From: Arcuatula senhousia
Taxonomy: Eukaryota > Mollusca > Bivalvia > Mytilida > Mytilidae
Length of the DNA: 64,000 bases
Direction of reading: 5' to 3'
Assembly (NCBI GenBank): GCA_963971305.1
Contig: OZ020309.1
Coordinates: 2,783,001-2,847,000 of the forward strand
Shown here: positions 14,306 through 25,865 of the stretch, in pieces
Numbering within the stretch: position 1 is the first letter of the stretch
Layout: the number at the start of each line of letters is the position of its first letter
Notes under the pieces: generated by a model
The model's input: the letters and a program-made list of their open reading frames with translations, nothing else
What the model was told of the DNA's origin: nothing
Database searches by the model: none
Program-made: the position numbers and the translations under genes

Positions 14306-14585
14306 TGTTTTGTCTTCTTTTACCGGATTTGACACACTGAATTAAGAATTTGCAGCTCCACGGTTGTGCTATAGCAGACAGGAACCGCTTACTCTTCTGG
14401 AGCACCTGATTTCATCCTCATTATGACTTGGGTTCGTGTTGTTAATTGATATCAGTGGTTTTTTGGTTTCCGTGTTATTTGTTGTCTGTTTTTTCGAACT
14501 GTCCATGTTTGTGTTAACTGGTTTTGTCTCTGCTTTCGGACTTTGTCATTCGGATGCCAAATTGGTACCTCTGCTTCTCTAAAGA
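14306..14585 (+). repeat. Interspersed family A (GGAGCACCTGA family), + copy
   Basis: Family A is defined in this window by TTTACCGGATTTGACACACTGA, then GCTATAGCAGRCAGGAACCGC, CTTACTCTTCCGGAGCACCTGA, TGTTTACTGGTTTTGTCTC and a 3' end GCCCCATTGGTACCTCTGCTTCT. This copy carries all blocks with substitutions. No coding capacity is seen. SINE-like by size (about 280-320 bp) and copy number, but I found no clear pol III boxes. Confidence 0.8.
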
Positions 14586-14637
14586 AGCACAAGTATATAT
14601 TTGATATCAATAAGAAAATTTAAAACGATGTTTTTTT

Positions 14638-14765
14638 TATTTTCCATAATTGTACGAAATACACCAACCATAAAACGCGGCAATTTACTTTCTATCCGCA
14701 ATGGAAAGCAAACCTCAGCCTTCACTGTAACCTGTGGTCAATGCTCGCCGTCATGCAACGGGTGT
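14638..14765 (+). repeat. Interspersed family B fragment
   Basis: Shares ACGCGGCAATTTA, CAGCCTTCA.TGT.ACC and GCTCGCCGT..TGCAA blocks with copies at 17515-17830, 19846-19960 and 25690-25820. Short, non-coding, class unknown. Confidence 0.6.
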
Positions 14766-14769
14766 CTGA

Positions 14770-15735
14770 TAAGTCTCAAAACTATGACTCCATATGTTAA
14801 TGTTTTGTATACCCTGTTGTTTTCTGTATATGTTTTGTATTTTACATATTTTTTGTTTTGGTTTTTTGCTTTGACCCATATGGGTGTATCTTGCAAATAA
14901 AGATATGATTTAAAAAACATGAAAATTGCTAAAATTCAGGTAATGTAAAGTTTTATTGGCTTAATATTGTAATATTGTATTATATTACATTTGAACATGT
15001 TTACACTTTTTTCTTACGGGAAAACAAATCTTACTTGATGTGACCTGTCGGGAAACAGAAAAAAAAACCAACATAAATTTTAAAAAATAAATTGTAATTT
15101 CCATCACGAGTAATATTCATGTCCTATGACTACAGCCTTGTCTGCTTGTTAAACACGTGTTTCGTTTGATCATATAAAATGATCATTTTGTAGGTCAAAT
15201 AAGAAAGCATAATAACATATAACGTTTTTGTTCTTGGTATTTTAAGAAAAATAATGGGTTGATCTTCATTTTCAAATATTAAAAGAATTAATATGAGACA
15301 TAACAGTAAGGTCATTAAAGTAAGAGGAACTAGTGCATGAAAAATGGAGTAAGTTATTGAATTATTATAACAGGGTCATCCCATTTGGTTCAACCACCTT
15401 GGACATCACCCGTCAGTTTTCTGAGTGATTCTTTAAGGACCTATACCGGCAGGCTTAGCACTTTAAACATTTTACATAAACGAAACTATCTAAATGGTGA
15501 CCAAGAAATGGTGAAAAAATCATTTATGCCACTCTATTTTAACTTAATGTACCAATAATTACTTTAAAATGTGATTTTGCTGCAAGTATTTTATATTTAA
15601 GAGTTAAATCTGTTATTTAAATATTTAAATAGCCCTTGAATTCAATATATCATTATAAGTAGTAATGCTGTAATGAGGACATTATAATTAAAAGATGGTT
15701 TTATATAAAAGCTTTATCGAAATGTTGAACAATAC
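14770..15735. other. No gene recognised
   Basis: AT-rich DNA. A short block at about 15367-15398 is an inverted match to the motif near 15870-15895 in the next repeat; nothing else was seen. Confidence 0.4.
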
Positions 15736-15737
15736 TG

Positions 15738-16232
15738 AAAGGAACCCGTGCGGGTTCCGAGTGGCGAATAGGCCCGCAGCAGCGTTAAGCTTGTCGGTAA
15801 AAGTCCACTAAAGAGCGCTCAGAAACTTGACATCGGGTCAGGCTGCTTTGCCCACAAAGCGACTGGGATGTGTGCCCAAGGTGGTTGAATGGGACAGCCC
15901 TGACATCGAGAGATGCGGGGTCGTCGGGCGATAATGCGGAAAACCTGAACGCAAACCATAGTGGTGCACCGTGTTGGGAAAAATGTCACGTTCGTCGCAC
16001 GTTAAAGAACCCTGCTGCAGGTCTCGGTAAGAGTAGGACCCGTAGGATCCCCATGCAGGAGGCTAAATTTCCCGTCCCTACCCATCACTCCTTTTTCCAG
16101 TGGCAGTCAAAACGCTCCTACCCGATTAGCCTTGTGTCCTCATTTCCCCAACTTCATCATCATTTCATGTTCATTGTATCACCACCTTCATGTTCATCTC
16201 CCGGATATAGACGAAATCGTGCTGCTTGGGAG
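15738..16232 (+). repeat. SINE-like element F, copy 1 (about 495 bp)
   Basis: A GC-rich element in AT-rich DNA. It begins near GGAACCCGTGCGGGTTCC, an 8-bp hairpin, and ends near CTGCTTGGGAGTAAAG. It includes AAGTCCACTAAAGAGCGC, AAGCGACTGGGATG, CAGGAGGCTAAATT and CCATCACTCCTTTTTCCAG. A second copy at 31705-32090 lacks the middle (about 15940-16040). The 121-aa open frame across it is incidental. Confidence 0.75.
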
Positions 16233-16786
16233 TAAAGCAATAACTAACTAACTGACTAAAAGGGCTGTTTTTATCAGTTACCATAGTGACCAACGATTGA
16301 ATATTGACAATAAAAGTCTGAATTTGAGCAAATTTTTTACATGGAATAAGCAATGATTAATCCTAAGAAAATAGCCAATTACACTGTATGAGAAACGGTT
16401 CAAAATGGCCATCTCGTTCGATTACCATATAGCAAACGTCGTCAATGATTAAAAAAACACCAACTATATTTGTGTTTAAATGGTCAAACTAAACTTCTAA
16501 ACAGTACTTCCCCGTGATACAAGACGGGCACTGTTCCAGTTAAAACAATGATCATCATACTGTGTCCTCTGAAGAAGTTAACACTGGCGGTGATTTGTCA
16601 TGGGCCAGACGACCCAAAGACTTGGCGAGAGTTTGGTGGTCACCGGGGATTGGCCTTCCCTATAGTCACGACTATAAACATCCGAATTGGCCAAATAGGA
16701 TACATACTCAGCCACTTATTATATTTACCTCAACAGCACTTTTAGGATTGGCCTTAATACTTAGGCAAGTGTACTAGATTGGACTC
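16233..16786. other. No gene recognised
   Basis: Two overlapping short open frames at 16548-16777 have no recognisable domain; nothing else was seen. Confidence 0.35.
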
Positions 16787-17664
16787 TAAAAGGACGGGTT
16801 GCGATAAGGCCCTTTTTTGGCCGATCTATAGACAAAAATTAAAAAGTATTTCAAAGTCTGTTACTTTATATCTCATTTTGTAGCAAAATGATGGTACTGT
16901 TGTAAAAGACTACTTTTAAATTCTTTTGCACGAACACAGCTTCGAAAATCGGGTTCAAAATTGATCCATTTTGAGTGAAAATTTCGTCTTGATTTAAAGA
17001 AAATTTCAATGTTGGGCTTCAACAAATTAAAAATTTGTGCTAATATACTTGAGGCCAGTGATAACAATTCTATAAGAGGTTCATCATATATATACATCAC
17101 TTTAAACAACAATTTCGAAATCGAAATGACCGCTGATCTCAAGAAAAACGAAGAAAACGGAGATATTTCGCACATTTTTAACTACTGATTACAACTTCAA
17201 AAATTATAGTCTTTTTAAATTTTCAGTATGCCTTGCACGCGGAACCAGCTTGAAACTTTTACAAAAGATGTCATTTAGTAATACAATTTTTTGAATAAAA
17301 TATGGAGCTGGTTCCGCGTGCAAGGCTATACTTCCGGGAAGGATATATATCTCTCATCTGCTCCTCTTTCCCATAGGCACAATGTTAAAATCATTTTCGG
17401 TGGTTCATTTCAAGCACCATTTACTAAAAGATAAAGTAAGCCTTTCAACTACAGACGTTGGTTTTCAAAAAAAAGAAAAAGAAAAAATTAACCTTTCCAA
17501 CAAGACATTTTGAGATAGAAAATAAAGAGATGTGGAATAAGTGTACGCGACACAGCCCACAATTAAACGGCAATTTAGAAAAACCACAATGGACAGGTTA
17601 GAATTTACTTAACTTTTATTTTGACTTTCGCGAAAACGGGTCTTATCGCAACCCATCCTTTTAA
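16787..17664. mobile_element. Non-autonomous TIR element with TA duplication (about 880 bp)
   Basis: Ends are inverted repeats: AAAGGACGGGTTGCGATAAG at the left and the complement of AAAGGATGGGTTGCGATAAG at the right (near 17642-17662), bordered by TA on both sides. There is no transposase frame. A TA target duplication fits Tc1/mariner-type MITEs, but the superfamily is an inference. It carries a long internal hairpin (17230-17326). Confidence 0.7.
17230..17326. repeat. Perfect 21-bp inverted repeat with 55-nt loop
   Basis: GCCTTGCACGCGGAACCAGCT at 17230-17250 is matched by its exact reverse complement at 17306-17326, nested inside the TIR element at 16787-17664. Confidence 0.9.
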
Positions 17665-18123
17665 AGAATTCGTAATCGAGACCTGTAAAAATGTTTTAAT
17701 TACAGTAAAATATTAAAAGGCAACTTAAGCCAAACATCAGCGTCAATGTACTAACCAACAAAGATGGAAAACAGACAACAGCCTTCAATAGGACAAGTGC
17801 TCGCTGTGCGCCGTTTCGCAACAAAGATAAACCCCAATAGTAATTTCTCAAATTCTATAAAAACCACTGCAGATTTAATGCTCGTGTATTTAATTGTAGT
17901 AAGGAGATACACGCCTGACAAAATAGTCATTGAAATCTTGAATAAGATTGACTTTATAAGTTAAAAATCACATGTACAATGTACATGAGTTAGATGTATA
18001 GATAGCATTTTAAACTTTGTCAAGAAAATAGACTCCTCTGGAAATTTCTATGAAAAAAAAAACATTTTAAAAGCTCTTGAGCTTTTACTTACTTACTTAG
18101 TTCTCTCCGTAAGGGCAGCACAT
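17665..18123. repeat. Family B fragment and unremarkable DNA
   Basis: The stretch 17764-17830 carries GGAAAACAGACAACAGCCTTCA and GCTCGCTGT, matching family B; an upstream B block lies at 17515-17600 inside the TIR element. The rest shows nothing. Confidence 0.5.
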
Positions 18124-18279
18124 AAGGGACTGATCATTTAACTTGAAGGGGGGGCCTTGGTATATTTCTGAAAAAATATTCTGAAAATTATTTTTTATGA
18201 AAATAGAGGGTTAGAAAAAAAGTCTGACCAAAACAAAAAAACCAAGGCCCCCCCTTCAAGTTAAATGGTCCGTCCCTAA
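18124..18279. mobile_element. MITE with GGGAC...GTCCC ends and TAA duplication (about 150 bp)
   Basis: Terminal inverted repeats of about 35 bp (GGGACTGATCATTTAACTTG plus a G-run; complement at 18241-18276), flanked by TAA on each side. A 3-bp TAA/TTA duplication with GGG ends fits PIF/Harbinger-like MITEs. Related ends occur at 20374-20519, 28750-30177, 35621-36446 and 43557-43843. Confidence 0.8.
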
Positions 18280-19335
18280 GTCCTTCACCGAGGATTTCAA
18301 TCACGCAAAACCTACATGCCTTTTGTTTTAACTTTGTCATCTTGTGATAGGAAAGTTTCTTTTGATCACTTGAAGTGATTATTTTGTAGATCAAATAGGA
18401 TACTATAATGATCTCTAATGTTTGTTCTAGACATTTTTGGAAATGAAATATTTCTTGATCTCCATTTTCAAAGATTTCAAGATCTTTAATATGTAAGCTT
18501 TCAGAGAGAAGTAAAAGGTCATTAGGGTCAAAATGATACTGACCTAAAATCTTTATTACAACATTGGTACCTGTTTTATAAATTTTGAAAAAATATTACA
18601 TTAGAATACAAAACTACACCAAAAAAAAGTAGTTTATATAAATATCTATAAAATGAGCAAAATGTAAGTAAGCTGATAATTTTAATTATGGTAAAGTTTT
18701 TATTGATATCTTGAATTTTTATGAAAATTTTTAAAATTAAATCTAGAATGACGGTCTTTAATAGGAGACGTATGTTTTCTGCGTCATAAAATAGTCGGTT
18801 AACAGGAAGTAGATGATTACCGGGCATAAATTGCTTCACACTATATTGTATTATAGGAAGAAGCTACATGCCAAATATCAAGAGACTGTGACATGAAGTT
18901 GGCCTGAAAAATGCAATGATTTTTTTGTGATGTCACAGGACGTCGACACAAGACGACGGATAGTATCAAAGTAACCCATATATATATGTCGCTTTGCAGC
19001 ACGTTGCAGGCGACATAAAAGCGAAATAGCAAAAAAAAAAAACGAAAAGAAGGAAGAAATTAGACTAAGTATAACACAAAAGACTAACAGTAAGTTTGAT
19101 AGGAACATATACATCGGGACTTTATTTCCGGTTTTCTTTTTTCTTGTGACCTTTTGACCTTTTCTCCTGTGACTTTTTTCCTGTGACTTATTTTTTCGAT
19201 TACCATTATGTCACTGGCTAATGCAATTGCTCATCAATACCGCTAAACCACACTGGTTTCTTTTCTTTCTATGTTTCACGTGCATGGTCGTATAAATAAT
19301 GACATTGCCGAATAGAAGTTATTGAGAAAAATAAA
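18280..19335. other. No gene recognised
   Basis: Short frames only; nothing supported. Confidence 0.4.
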
Positions 19336-19565
19336 AAAACAAAGACAAAAGGGCAACGACAAACCAGCAAACACGAACAAAAACAGCACGAAAAAATCAC
19401 AAAACACAAAATTAACCAAACTGAAATAAACAACGCGTACTCAAGTTGTAACAAGAGTGAACCCAGGTGCTCCGGAAGAGTAAGCGTTTTTTGCCAGCTA
19501 CAGTACACCTGTCGTGCTGCTTATTTCCAATTCAGTGTGTCAAATCCGGTAAAGGAAGACGATTT
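19336..19565 (-). repeat. Interspersed family A, minus copy
   Basis: Reverse-complement copy: GGTGCTCCGGAAGAGTAAGCG and CAGTGTGTCAAATCCGGTAAAG mark it. Truncated at its family-3' side relative to the fuller copies. Confidence 0.8.
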
Positions 19566-19639
19566 AAGTCAGTGACAAAACCACAGAGGCATTGTAACAA
19601 AACAGAGAGACACGATTACATTATGCAAATTATCTATAA

Positions 19640-19960
19640 AGAAGAAGAAAAACGAAAATTTCTACAGCAGATACGTTCGTTTATTATTCATAATTTAAAA
19701 TCTAAAAAGCTTTGTCTGGTCTGCCTTTTTCTTTCTCAATTTTTGCCATCCTGTCTTTTTATTTAAGATTTCGCTATGGCCCCTCCCATTAAAAATCAAA
19801 TTGTCGCTCCTGAAGTCATACATTTATAGGAAATAATGAGATGTGGAATGATGTGTAAGCCCACATAAACAACCGGTAATTTACAAAGACCACAATGAAA
19901 AACAGTCACCAGTTTTCAACGAGACCAGTATAGGCGCTACTGGCTGTTTTGCAACTGACC
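19640..19960. repeat. MITE fragment plus family B copy
   Basis: The block 19700-19815 (GCCATCCTGTCTTTTTATTT then AAAATCAAATTGTCGCTCC) matches the right half of the MITE at 43560-43840. The block 19846-19960 matches family B (GATGTGGAAT, AACCGGTAATTTACAAAGACC, GGCTGTTTTGCAA). Confidence 0.6.
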
Positions 19961-20101
19961 TAACGTCAAAATAGAATGCAAACAGTTCAAATCCAGTCTA
20001 ATCATGTAAATGTCATGACATTGTTGACATTGTTTTAAGAACCATGTTTAAATATAGATCTGGACCGTTATGATTATAACCATTGCTTTGTTTTCTTATT
20101 A

Positions 20102-20305
20102 CTGTAGATTAATTTATTTTCGTGGATACCATTTTTTGTGGTTTGATGAAAAATTGTCAGTTCGTGGATTCTTAAATTCGTGACACTGTAGTTTGCAACA
20201 TACAAACCAATATAAAATCTCCTTTTCGTGGAGTATCAAATTTCGTGGGTCAGAACTACCCACGAAAACCACGAAAATTAATACCCACGAATATTAATGA
20301 AACCA
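20102..20305. repeat. Short repeat rich in TTTTCGTGG motifs
   Basis: TTTTCGTGG, ATTCGTGAC, TTTCGTGGGT and the inverse CCACGAAAATTAATACCCACG recur inside 200 bp, giving partial palindromic structure at the ends (TAATTTATTTTCGTGGATACC against GGTATTAATTTTCGTGG). MITE-like; boundaries uncertain. Confidence 0.55.
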
Positions 20306-20373
20306 CAATATTTCAATTATATTAGTCTACTATAAGTATTTATAAAATGAACCTTTATTTTTATGGGTGTCAC

Positions 20374-20519
20374 TTAAGAAACCGACCATTAAATTTGAAT
20401 GGCCTTGTTTTTTTCTACATAGTTTGAATCTGAGTTTTACTGAACTATATTTTGGTAGCAGAGGTTATTGACCAGAATTTTTGTTATCCCCCTTTTAAAG
20501 TTGCTTGGTCCGAAGCTTA
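20374..20519. mobile_element. Degraded PIF/Harbinger-like MITE (TTA-flanked)
   Basis: TTA-AGAAACCGACCATTAAATTT at the left and the complement of CTTCGGACCAAGCAACTTTAAA plus TTA at the right. It resembles the 18124 MITE in arrangement but is more diverged. Confidence 0.6.
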
Positions 20520-20534
20520 GGTTAGTTTTCAATG

Positions 20535-20795
20535 GATTTGGAAGAAGCAATGTCGTACCAAAAGAGCAATCAAATATGACAAAGACAAAATCGGTAGACA
20601 TAAAATCATCACAACAAAACAAATCACAAAACAAACCACAAAACACATAGCAATCAAACCACGATTAGCAACGTTAACTCAAGTCGAAACGAGATATCAG
20701 GTGCTCTGGAGAAGTAAGAAGTACTTGTTTGCTATAGCACACCCGCAACGTTGCCAACAATCGATTCAGTGTTGGTCAAATCCAATTAGGATGAC
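20535..20795 (-). repeat. Interspersed family A, minus copy
   Basis: Carries the family blocks in reverse complement (CAGGTGCTCTGGAGAAGTAAG, TGCTATAGCACACCCG, TTGGTCAAATCC). It lies about 40 bp from an oppositely oriented copy at 20835. Confidence 0.75.
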
Positions 20796-20834
20796 AATAC
20801 CGAAACTCTTTGTTAAACTAACATTTCTATTTCT

Positions 20835-21140
20835 CAATTGAGTGCTGATGTTGGTTTGTCGTATAAATTTGTTTTGTCATCCTTTACCGGAGTTGTCACA
20901 TTGAACTGGAAATTAGCAACATGACGGGTGTGTTGTAGCAGGCGGGAACCGCTCACTCTTCCGGAGCACCTGAGTTTACTCATGTTACGACTTGAGTTTG
21001 CGTTGTTAATTTCCGTTCGGTAGATTTTTTGCTTTATGTTTTTTTCGTGCTGTTCTTGTTCGTGTTTACCGGTTTCGTCGTTGCTCTTTCGGACATTTTT
21101 GACACTCGAATGCCCCATCGGTGCCTCTTTGGCTCTAACA
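20835..21140 (+). repeat. Interspersed family A, + copy
   Basis: Near full-length: TTTGTCATCCTTTACCGG, GGAACCGCTCACTCTTCCGG, AGCACCTGAGTTTACTC and TCGAATGCCCCATCGGTGCC. The 129-aa minus-strand frame here is an incidental product of the repeat. Confidence 0.8.
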
Positions 21141-21970
21141 TCTGCGTTCATCTGAGAGATAGAAATCCTGTATTTGGTGTTTTCTGTAAAATTTCCTGAG
21201 TGAGGACAACAACTGGGCTGCAACGTAACACTGACTTGGTAAATAAACTGTAATAGACCAAGAGATGTTCTGACATTAAAGTCATAGCATAGTGCAACTT
21301 TTTATCAAAATCGATAAATTTAACTTCAATAGAGAGTGGTCTGATTTGAGTTGTTCTATTTTGATGCAACGAATTTCAGGTTTTACTGTACCAAAACAAA
21401 AAAAATTGTATGAAACATGCTTTTGTCTCTGGGTGAAGTTTTCTTTAACAAACAACCATTAGGTAAAGGCTGAAAATTAATAAAATAATGTACAAATACC
21501 TCACTTAAACAAGGTTATCGTTTTTTAAAAAAGAAGCACGGCATGCATATCATCTACATTCTCACATTCTCCGGAAAGAATCAACTCGTTTTATTATATT
21601 ATTATCGGTATGAATTAAAAATGCCCCCTTTCTATCGCTCGAATTGTCATAGAATCTAGTACATTTCCCATGTTTCCTTGTACTTTTAAACCTATATATG
21701 TCATGATCTATAACTCGTTTAAGACCCTTCTGGCCATTTATTATTTGTCAGATGATCCTATGTAAAATCAAATAATGTAATTTCCAGCGAACAGGAAGTA
21801 AAGGAATAGAATTATAGTGCAGAGCAATAGTTTTATATCAACAAATTTATGTCCATGATCTTAGATGGGTTTATCGTGAGTTCTCTCAGTGTCATTTGTT
21901 TCTCAATTGACTTGTGACATTTGTGCTTTTGTTTTCGGAATGGCCTAACTTGAACAAATATGGGGTTTCC
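21141..21970. other. No gene recognised
   Basis: No features beyond short frames. Confidence 0.4.
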
Positions 21971-21974
21971 TTCT

Positions 21975-22295
21975 CTCAGATAAGTGCAGATGTTGGTTTG
22001 TCATTGGTTTTGTTTTGTCCTCTTTTAACGGATTTGACATACTGATTTGGAAATTGGCAACGCGACTGGTGTGCTATATAGCAGGCAGGTACCGCTTACT
22101 CTCCCGGAGCACCTGAGTCCACTCTTATTACAACTAGAGTTCGCGTTGTTTATTGATATTCAGTGGGTTTTGTGTTTGTGTGTTTTATGTTTTAACTTGT
22201 CTGTTTTTTCGTCTTTGTTTGTGTTAACTGGTTTTGTCTCCGCCCTTTCGGACTTTTATACTCGGATGCTCCATTGGTAACTCTGCTTCTTGCAG
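21975..22295 (+). repeat. Interspersed family A, + copy (near full length)
   Basis: One of the best-preserved copies, from TTCTCTCAGATAAGTGCAGA to CCATTGGTAACTCTGCTTCT. Confidence 0.85.
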
Positions 22296-22810
22296 TTTGT
22301 ACATTGGTATTGTTTACTATCTTTTAGTTATCAGGAATTAATTTTCTTTCCAGGGAACCCGATTTCACTCTCTTGTCGACTTAAAGGACCATGGCCATTA
22401 TCCCCTGTATTTAGTTTATAGAATTTGATGGTGCGTTAAACATTTAAAAAGCTATTTATAGATATTTAAAGTCGTCATTCATAAATCCTATTTTAAATCA
22501 CAAGGTAAGTCCCAATCGAAGTCACTTTTAATTACGGTTTGCTGGTTGCATTCGTTTACTTCATTGAAAATGTAGATATTGTTATAAAAATGTCCCAAAA
22601 CCTCTTTTTTCATAAATTAGAAGAAAGTATAAAAAGAAAGAATAAAAGTAAAAACAGTATTAACCGTATAACACAATATTACCAATCGAAAGCTAAAATG
22701 TACTAAGTGTCATATTCGATTTGGCTGGGGGGGAAGTGAAAAAACGGCAAATCATAGAAAAACGTATATGTTTATCACAAAATTGAGATACAGAAGGACA
22801 AAATCGAATT
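22296..22810. other. No gene recognised
   Basis: Nothing supported. Confidence 0.4.
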
Positions 22811-22917
22811 CTCCGTTCAAGATTTGAACTTACATTGTCAATACATAATATTGCTAACACCACTAGTAATAGTATAAGATTCAAATACCAACGACCTAAC
22901 CAATTAAGCTATCGGAG
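22811..22917 (-). tRNA. tRNA-like sequence with insertion (pseudogene or SINE head)
   Basis: Read on the minus strand from 22917, the 7-nt acceptor arm CTCCGAT faces AACGGAG (6 of 7 pair). It is followed by a box-A-like TAGCTTAATTGGTTAG and near the 3' end by a T-arm-like GTAAG-TTCAAAT-CTTGA with box-B character. At 107 nt it is about 33 nt longer than a normal tRNA, the excess lying between the D and T arms. This could be a tRNA pseudogene, an intron-containing tRNA or the head of a tRNA-derived SINE. No confident anticodon can be named. Confidence 0.4.
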
Positions 22918-23576
22918 ACATACTGTAGTAGTGGAAAAAAGAAACATTTAAAGTTTTGAATTCTTTTAATTGGTGATTTTTTTTGGTTTAAAAGTTAATT
23001 TTTCGTTAGAAGGACATCGACAACCAAAATCTTTTAAAATGTATATTATTCTAATTAAACCATTCTACTCCAAACCCCAAAAGTCATATTGGTTGTGCGT
23101 GTCCTTCATGGGGGATTCCCATATTAAAGAGGCGAATTGTAAGAAAAACTGTGCAAAATGCATTTTCTTAGATTTTCAGGACAAAGTATCACCGGTTTGA
23201 AGGTTTTGAATATTGTTGATTTTTATTTACTTCATCGCAATGGCCCCACTCTACACATTTTTATAACATGGAGAGTATTTTGTAAAACTTTTGAAAATGG
23301 CCCGTCTATGGTCAGAATTACAGGGAAAATGGCCATGGTCCTTACATGTTACTTATTCCATTTCATTTGCTCTTTTCCTTTGTTTTTTTTTATTGTTTTC
23401 ATTTTTGAAATTCGTTTTGCCATTTGTGTCTACTGATTCTGTCTAGGTATTTTCGGATATACTATATTTTTTTATGTCATGTCCTTCCTATCACAACAAA
23501 TGTTTTATATTATTGGCTCGAAACTAAAATCTTCACAAATAAATCCTTATAAACCGTTTACTCAGATTTATTTAGG
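22918..23576. other. No gene recognised
   Basis: Two overlapping frames at 22970-23436 have no recognisable domain. Confidence 0.35.
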
Positions 23577-23742
23577 TCACTGTTGTTAAGGCATGAGTTT
23601 GCATTGTTGATTGCGAAAGAGTTAGATTTTGTGTGTTTGTATATTGTTTTCGAGCTTTTATACTTTGTGTTTACTTATTTTATCTTCCAATTTCGGACTT
23701 TTGACATTAAAATGCCCCGCCTGGTACCTTTCTGCTTCTTAA
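23577..23742 (+). repeat. Interspersed family A, 3' fragment
   Basis: GAGTTTGCATTGTTGATTG..., TTTCGGACTTTTGACATTA and GCCCCGCCTGGTACCTTTCTG match the 3' half of family A. Confidence 0.6.
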
Positions 23743-24750
23743 ATAATCTTTTTTTGTTTTTTGTTTTTGTTAATGCCGTGTTTTTTTTGTACTTCCTTGT
23801 ATTGATGAACGCTAGCCTAGCTATGGGATTATGTGTCTTAGAGTTTTGTGTCAGTTTCGTGACAAAAAAGCGATTTAAAAAATATCAAGCTAGAATATAC
23901 CTTCCTTTTCTGTCAAATTATTCTTTTAGCAATTCTCTCATGATAAATAAGACACCAGCGACCGTAATTGGTTAGAGAAAGGACATTTATTTTCATAAAG
24001 TGTCATCAAAAAGAAGAACATACAAATTACAATCATTGTTAACCCGGAAGTTATTTAATGATACTTGATGCGAAGAAAGTTGTATGATATGTATAGGATT
24101 CTCATAATTGTTTATCATTACCATTATGAGGCTTTAGATTTTAAGCAATAATTTTTGGTCTTAATAATATCAATAAATGATTTCAAAATTAAAGGCAAAA
24201 TATTTTCAATTTTAGTTTAAGGTTTAAATGAGGACACCTAACTCTGAAAATATCTGTTCATCAAAAATCTAATTTCATTGCCTTAAATATCAAATAATGT
24301 TGGTATCTGTCATATAAAACTAAAATAAAGATAGGTCACTAGGCTGGTGTTTCCCATATAAGGGTTAAAAGGACATATAAAATGCATAAAATCACTGCTC
24401 AAGAAAAAAATCTTACATTACAAATTTGACTTTATAGGATCAGAATCAATATTATTAAGCAAACTTTGATATAAGATTTAGAAAAAGGGGGTCACCAACT
24501 TCGTTTTGAATATACATTGTATTTTAATGGTCATATTTTACATTGATCATCTCCCTTGAATTTTTGAAAACAATGATTTATTAAGTTAACAGTCATATCT
24601 CTGTTAAAAAAATATATGTTTAACATTTTTTATTAACTCATTTAATATTTTTGTTATGTATTTATTGATATGCAAGCATTTTCTTTGCATTTTTAGATGT
24701 GCTTGGTCACATGACACCTGTCCTCATTAACCTTAAACATATTTATTTTC
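23743..24750. other. No gene recognised
   Basis: AT-rich; nothing supported. Confidence 0.4.
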
Positions 24751-25074
24751 ATTGCATTGGGAAACAAGCTGATTGGCTATTTAAATCCCTATGGAGTTTG
24801 TAGTTTGCGTGTGTGGACTTTGTAGCTGCCCCCATTTGGTCTTCTCTTTTCGAAATCTGCAAAGGGATCTTTAACGTGCACAGATTAATGCTCTCCACGT
24901 ACATGGGACAACCTTTTTCGTCCCTTCCGAAGGACTAGCATCGTTTTATAAGACCATACTTGTCAGGGGAGAGTCGGAAAATCGGTCCATGAAATTTTCA
25001 CCAAAACCAGGATCGAACCAAGAACCTTTGGTATGAGTAGCCCGACGCGTTACCCACTACATCACCGGCTCTCC
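24751..25074 (-). repeat. tRNA-derived SINE, minus strand
   Basis: Read from 25074 leftward, the head GGAGAGCCGGTGATGTAGTG contains a box-A-like TGATGTAGTGGG (25053-25064). An exact box-B GGTTCGATCC (25010-25019) follows about 35 nt further on. The body then has GGGACGAAAAAGGTTGTCCC and CGTTAAAGATCCC, a block common in marine-invertebrate SINEs. The element fades near 24751. Fragments of its body occur at 6500-6645 and 55566-55700. Confidence 0.75.
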
Positions 25075-25375
25075 TTTTTATTACCATACAGTTTGTATAA
25101 CGGAAGACATTATTTTGTTAAGAGGATATGCACTCACCATTTTAAATGTAACCTAAACAGACCAAGAACTGTTCGCCGTGCATTATAATCTCATCCATTT
25201 GTTTCCTGCTTCCTTGTAATAACATAATTTGATTTTACGAACATTTGACAAATAGTAAATGACCAAGAGTCCTGTAATCAGTTATGGATCACGAGTATAT
25301 GTCTGACAGTTACGGGGCAATGTGGCAACACTCAGGGTGTAAACAAAGAAAGAAAAAGTATAATTGCGTATCTAC

Positions 25376-25536
25376 ATTTGTAAGTGTACTTGGTAATCTA
25401 AGTGTACCTGGTAATCTAAGTGTACTTGGTAATCTAAGTGTACTTGGTTATCTAAGTGTACCTGGTAATCTAAGTGTACTTGGTTATCTAAGTGTACTTA
25501 GTAATCTAAGTGTACTTGGTAATCTAAGTGTATCAT
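25376..25536 (+). repeat. 18-bp minisatellite, 9 copies
   Basis: Nine copies of TAAGTGTACTTGGTAATC at a strict 18-bp period, starting with AAGTGTA at 25382. Because 18 is a multiple of three the array reads as a repeating hexapeptide LGNLSV in one frame, which is not evidence of a gene. Confidence 0.9.
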
Positions 25537-25689
25537 TTACAGAACATAACTGAAGCTTGACAACTTTTGTCTTAACTGGACAAAATAAATTGTTTTAAGA
25601 TGGTCTACATTAACTACTTCTACTTCTACTTGGTAGTGACCGCCTTCAACACATTGAAGATAATGTCACGTGGATGCGCCTACTATAAG

Positions 25690-25820
25690 ATAGTGAGATG
25701 TGGAATAAGTGTACGCAAAACAACCTACAATATAAATGGCAATTTATAAATCCAAAAAAACAGAAAACAGTCAGCAGCCTTCAATGTGACCAGCGGTTGC
25801 TGCTCGCTGTTTTGCAATTG
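25690..25820 (+). repeat. Interspersed family B, best copy
   Basis: GATGTGGAATAAGTGTACGC, AATGGCAATTTATAAATCC, CAGCAGCCTTCAATGTGACC and GCTGCTCGCTGTTTTGCAA. It defines the family blocks seen in the other copies. Confidence 0.7.
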
Positions 25821-25865
25821 GCACTGGATTGAAAATAAACTACATATGATTCAAGCCCGACCCTA

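Noticed and set aside
15870..16235. 121-aa open frame
   Set aside because: It lies within a SINE-like repeat that has a deleted second copy at 31705-32090; no domain.
25284..25553. 89-aa frame with LGNLSV repeats
   Set aside because: It follows from an 18-bp minisatellite with no other coding signal.
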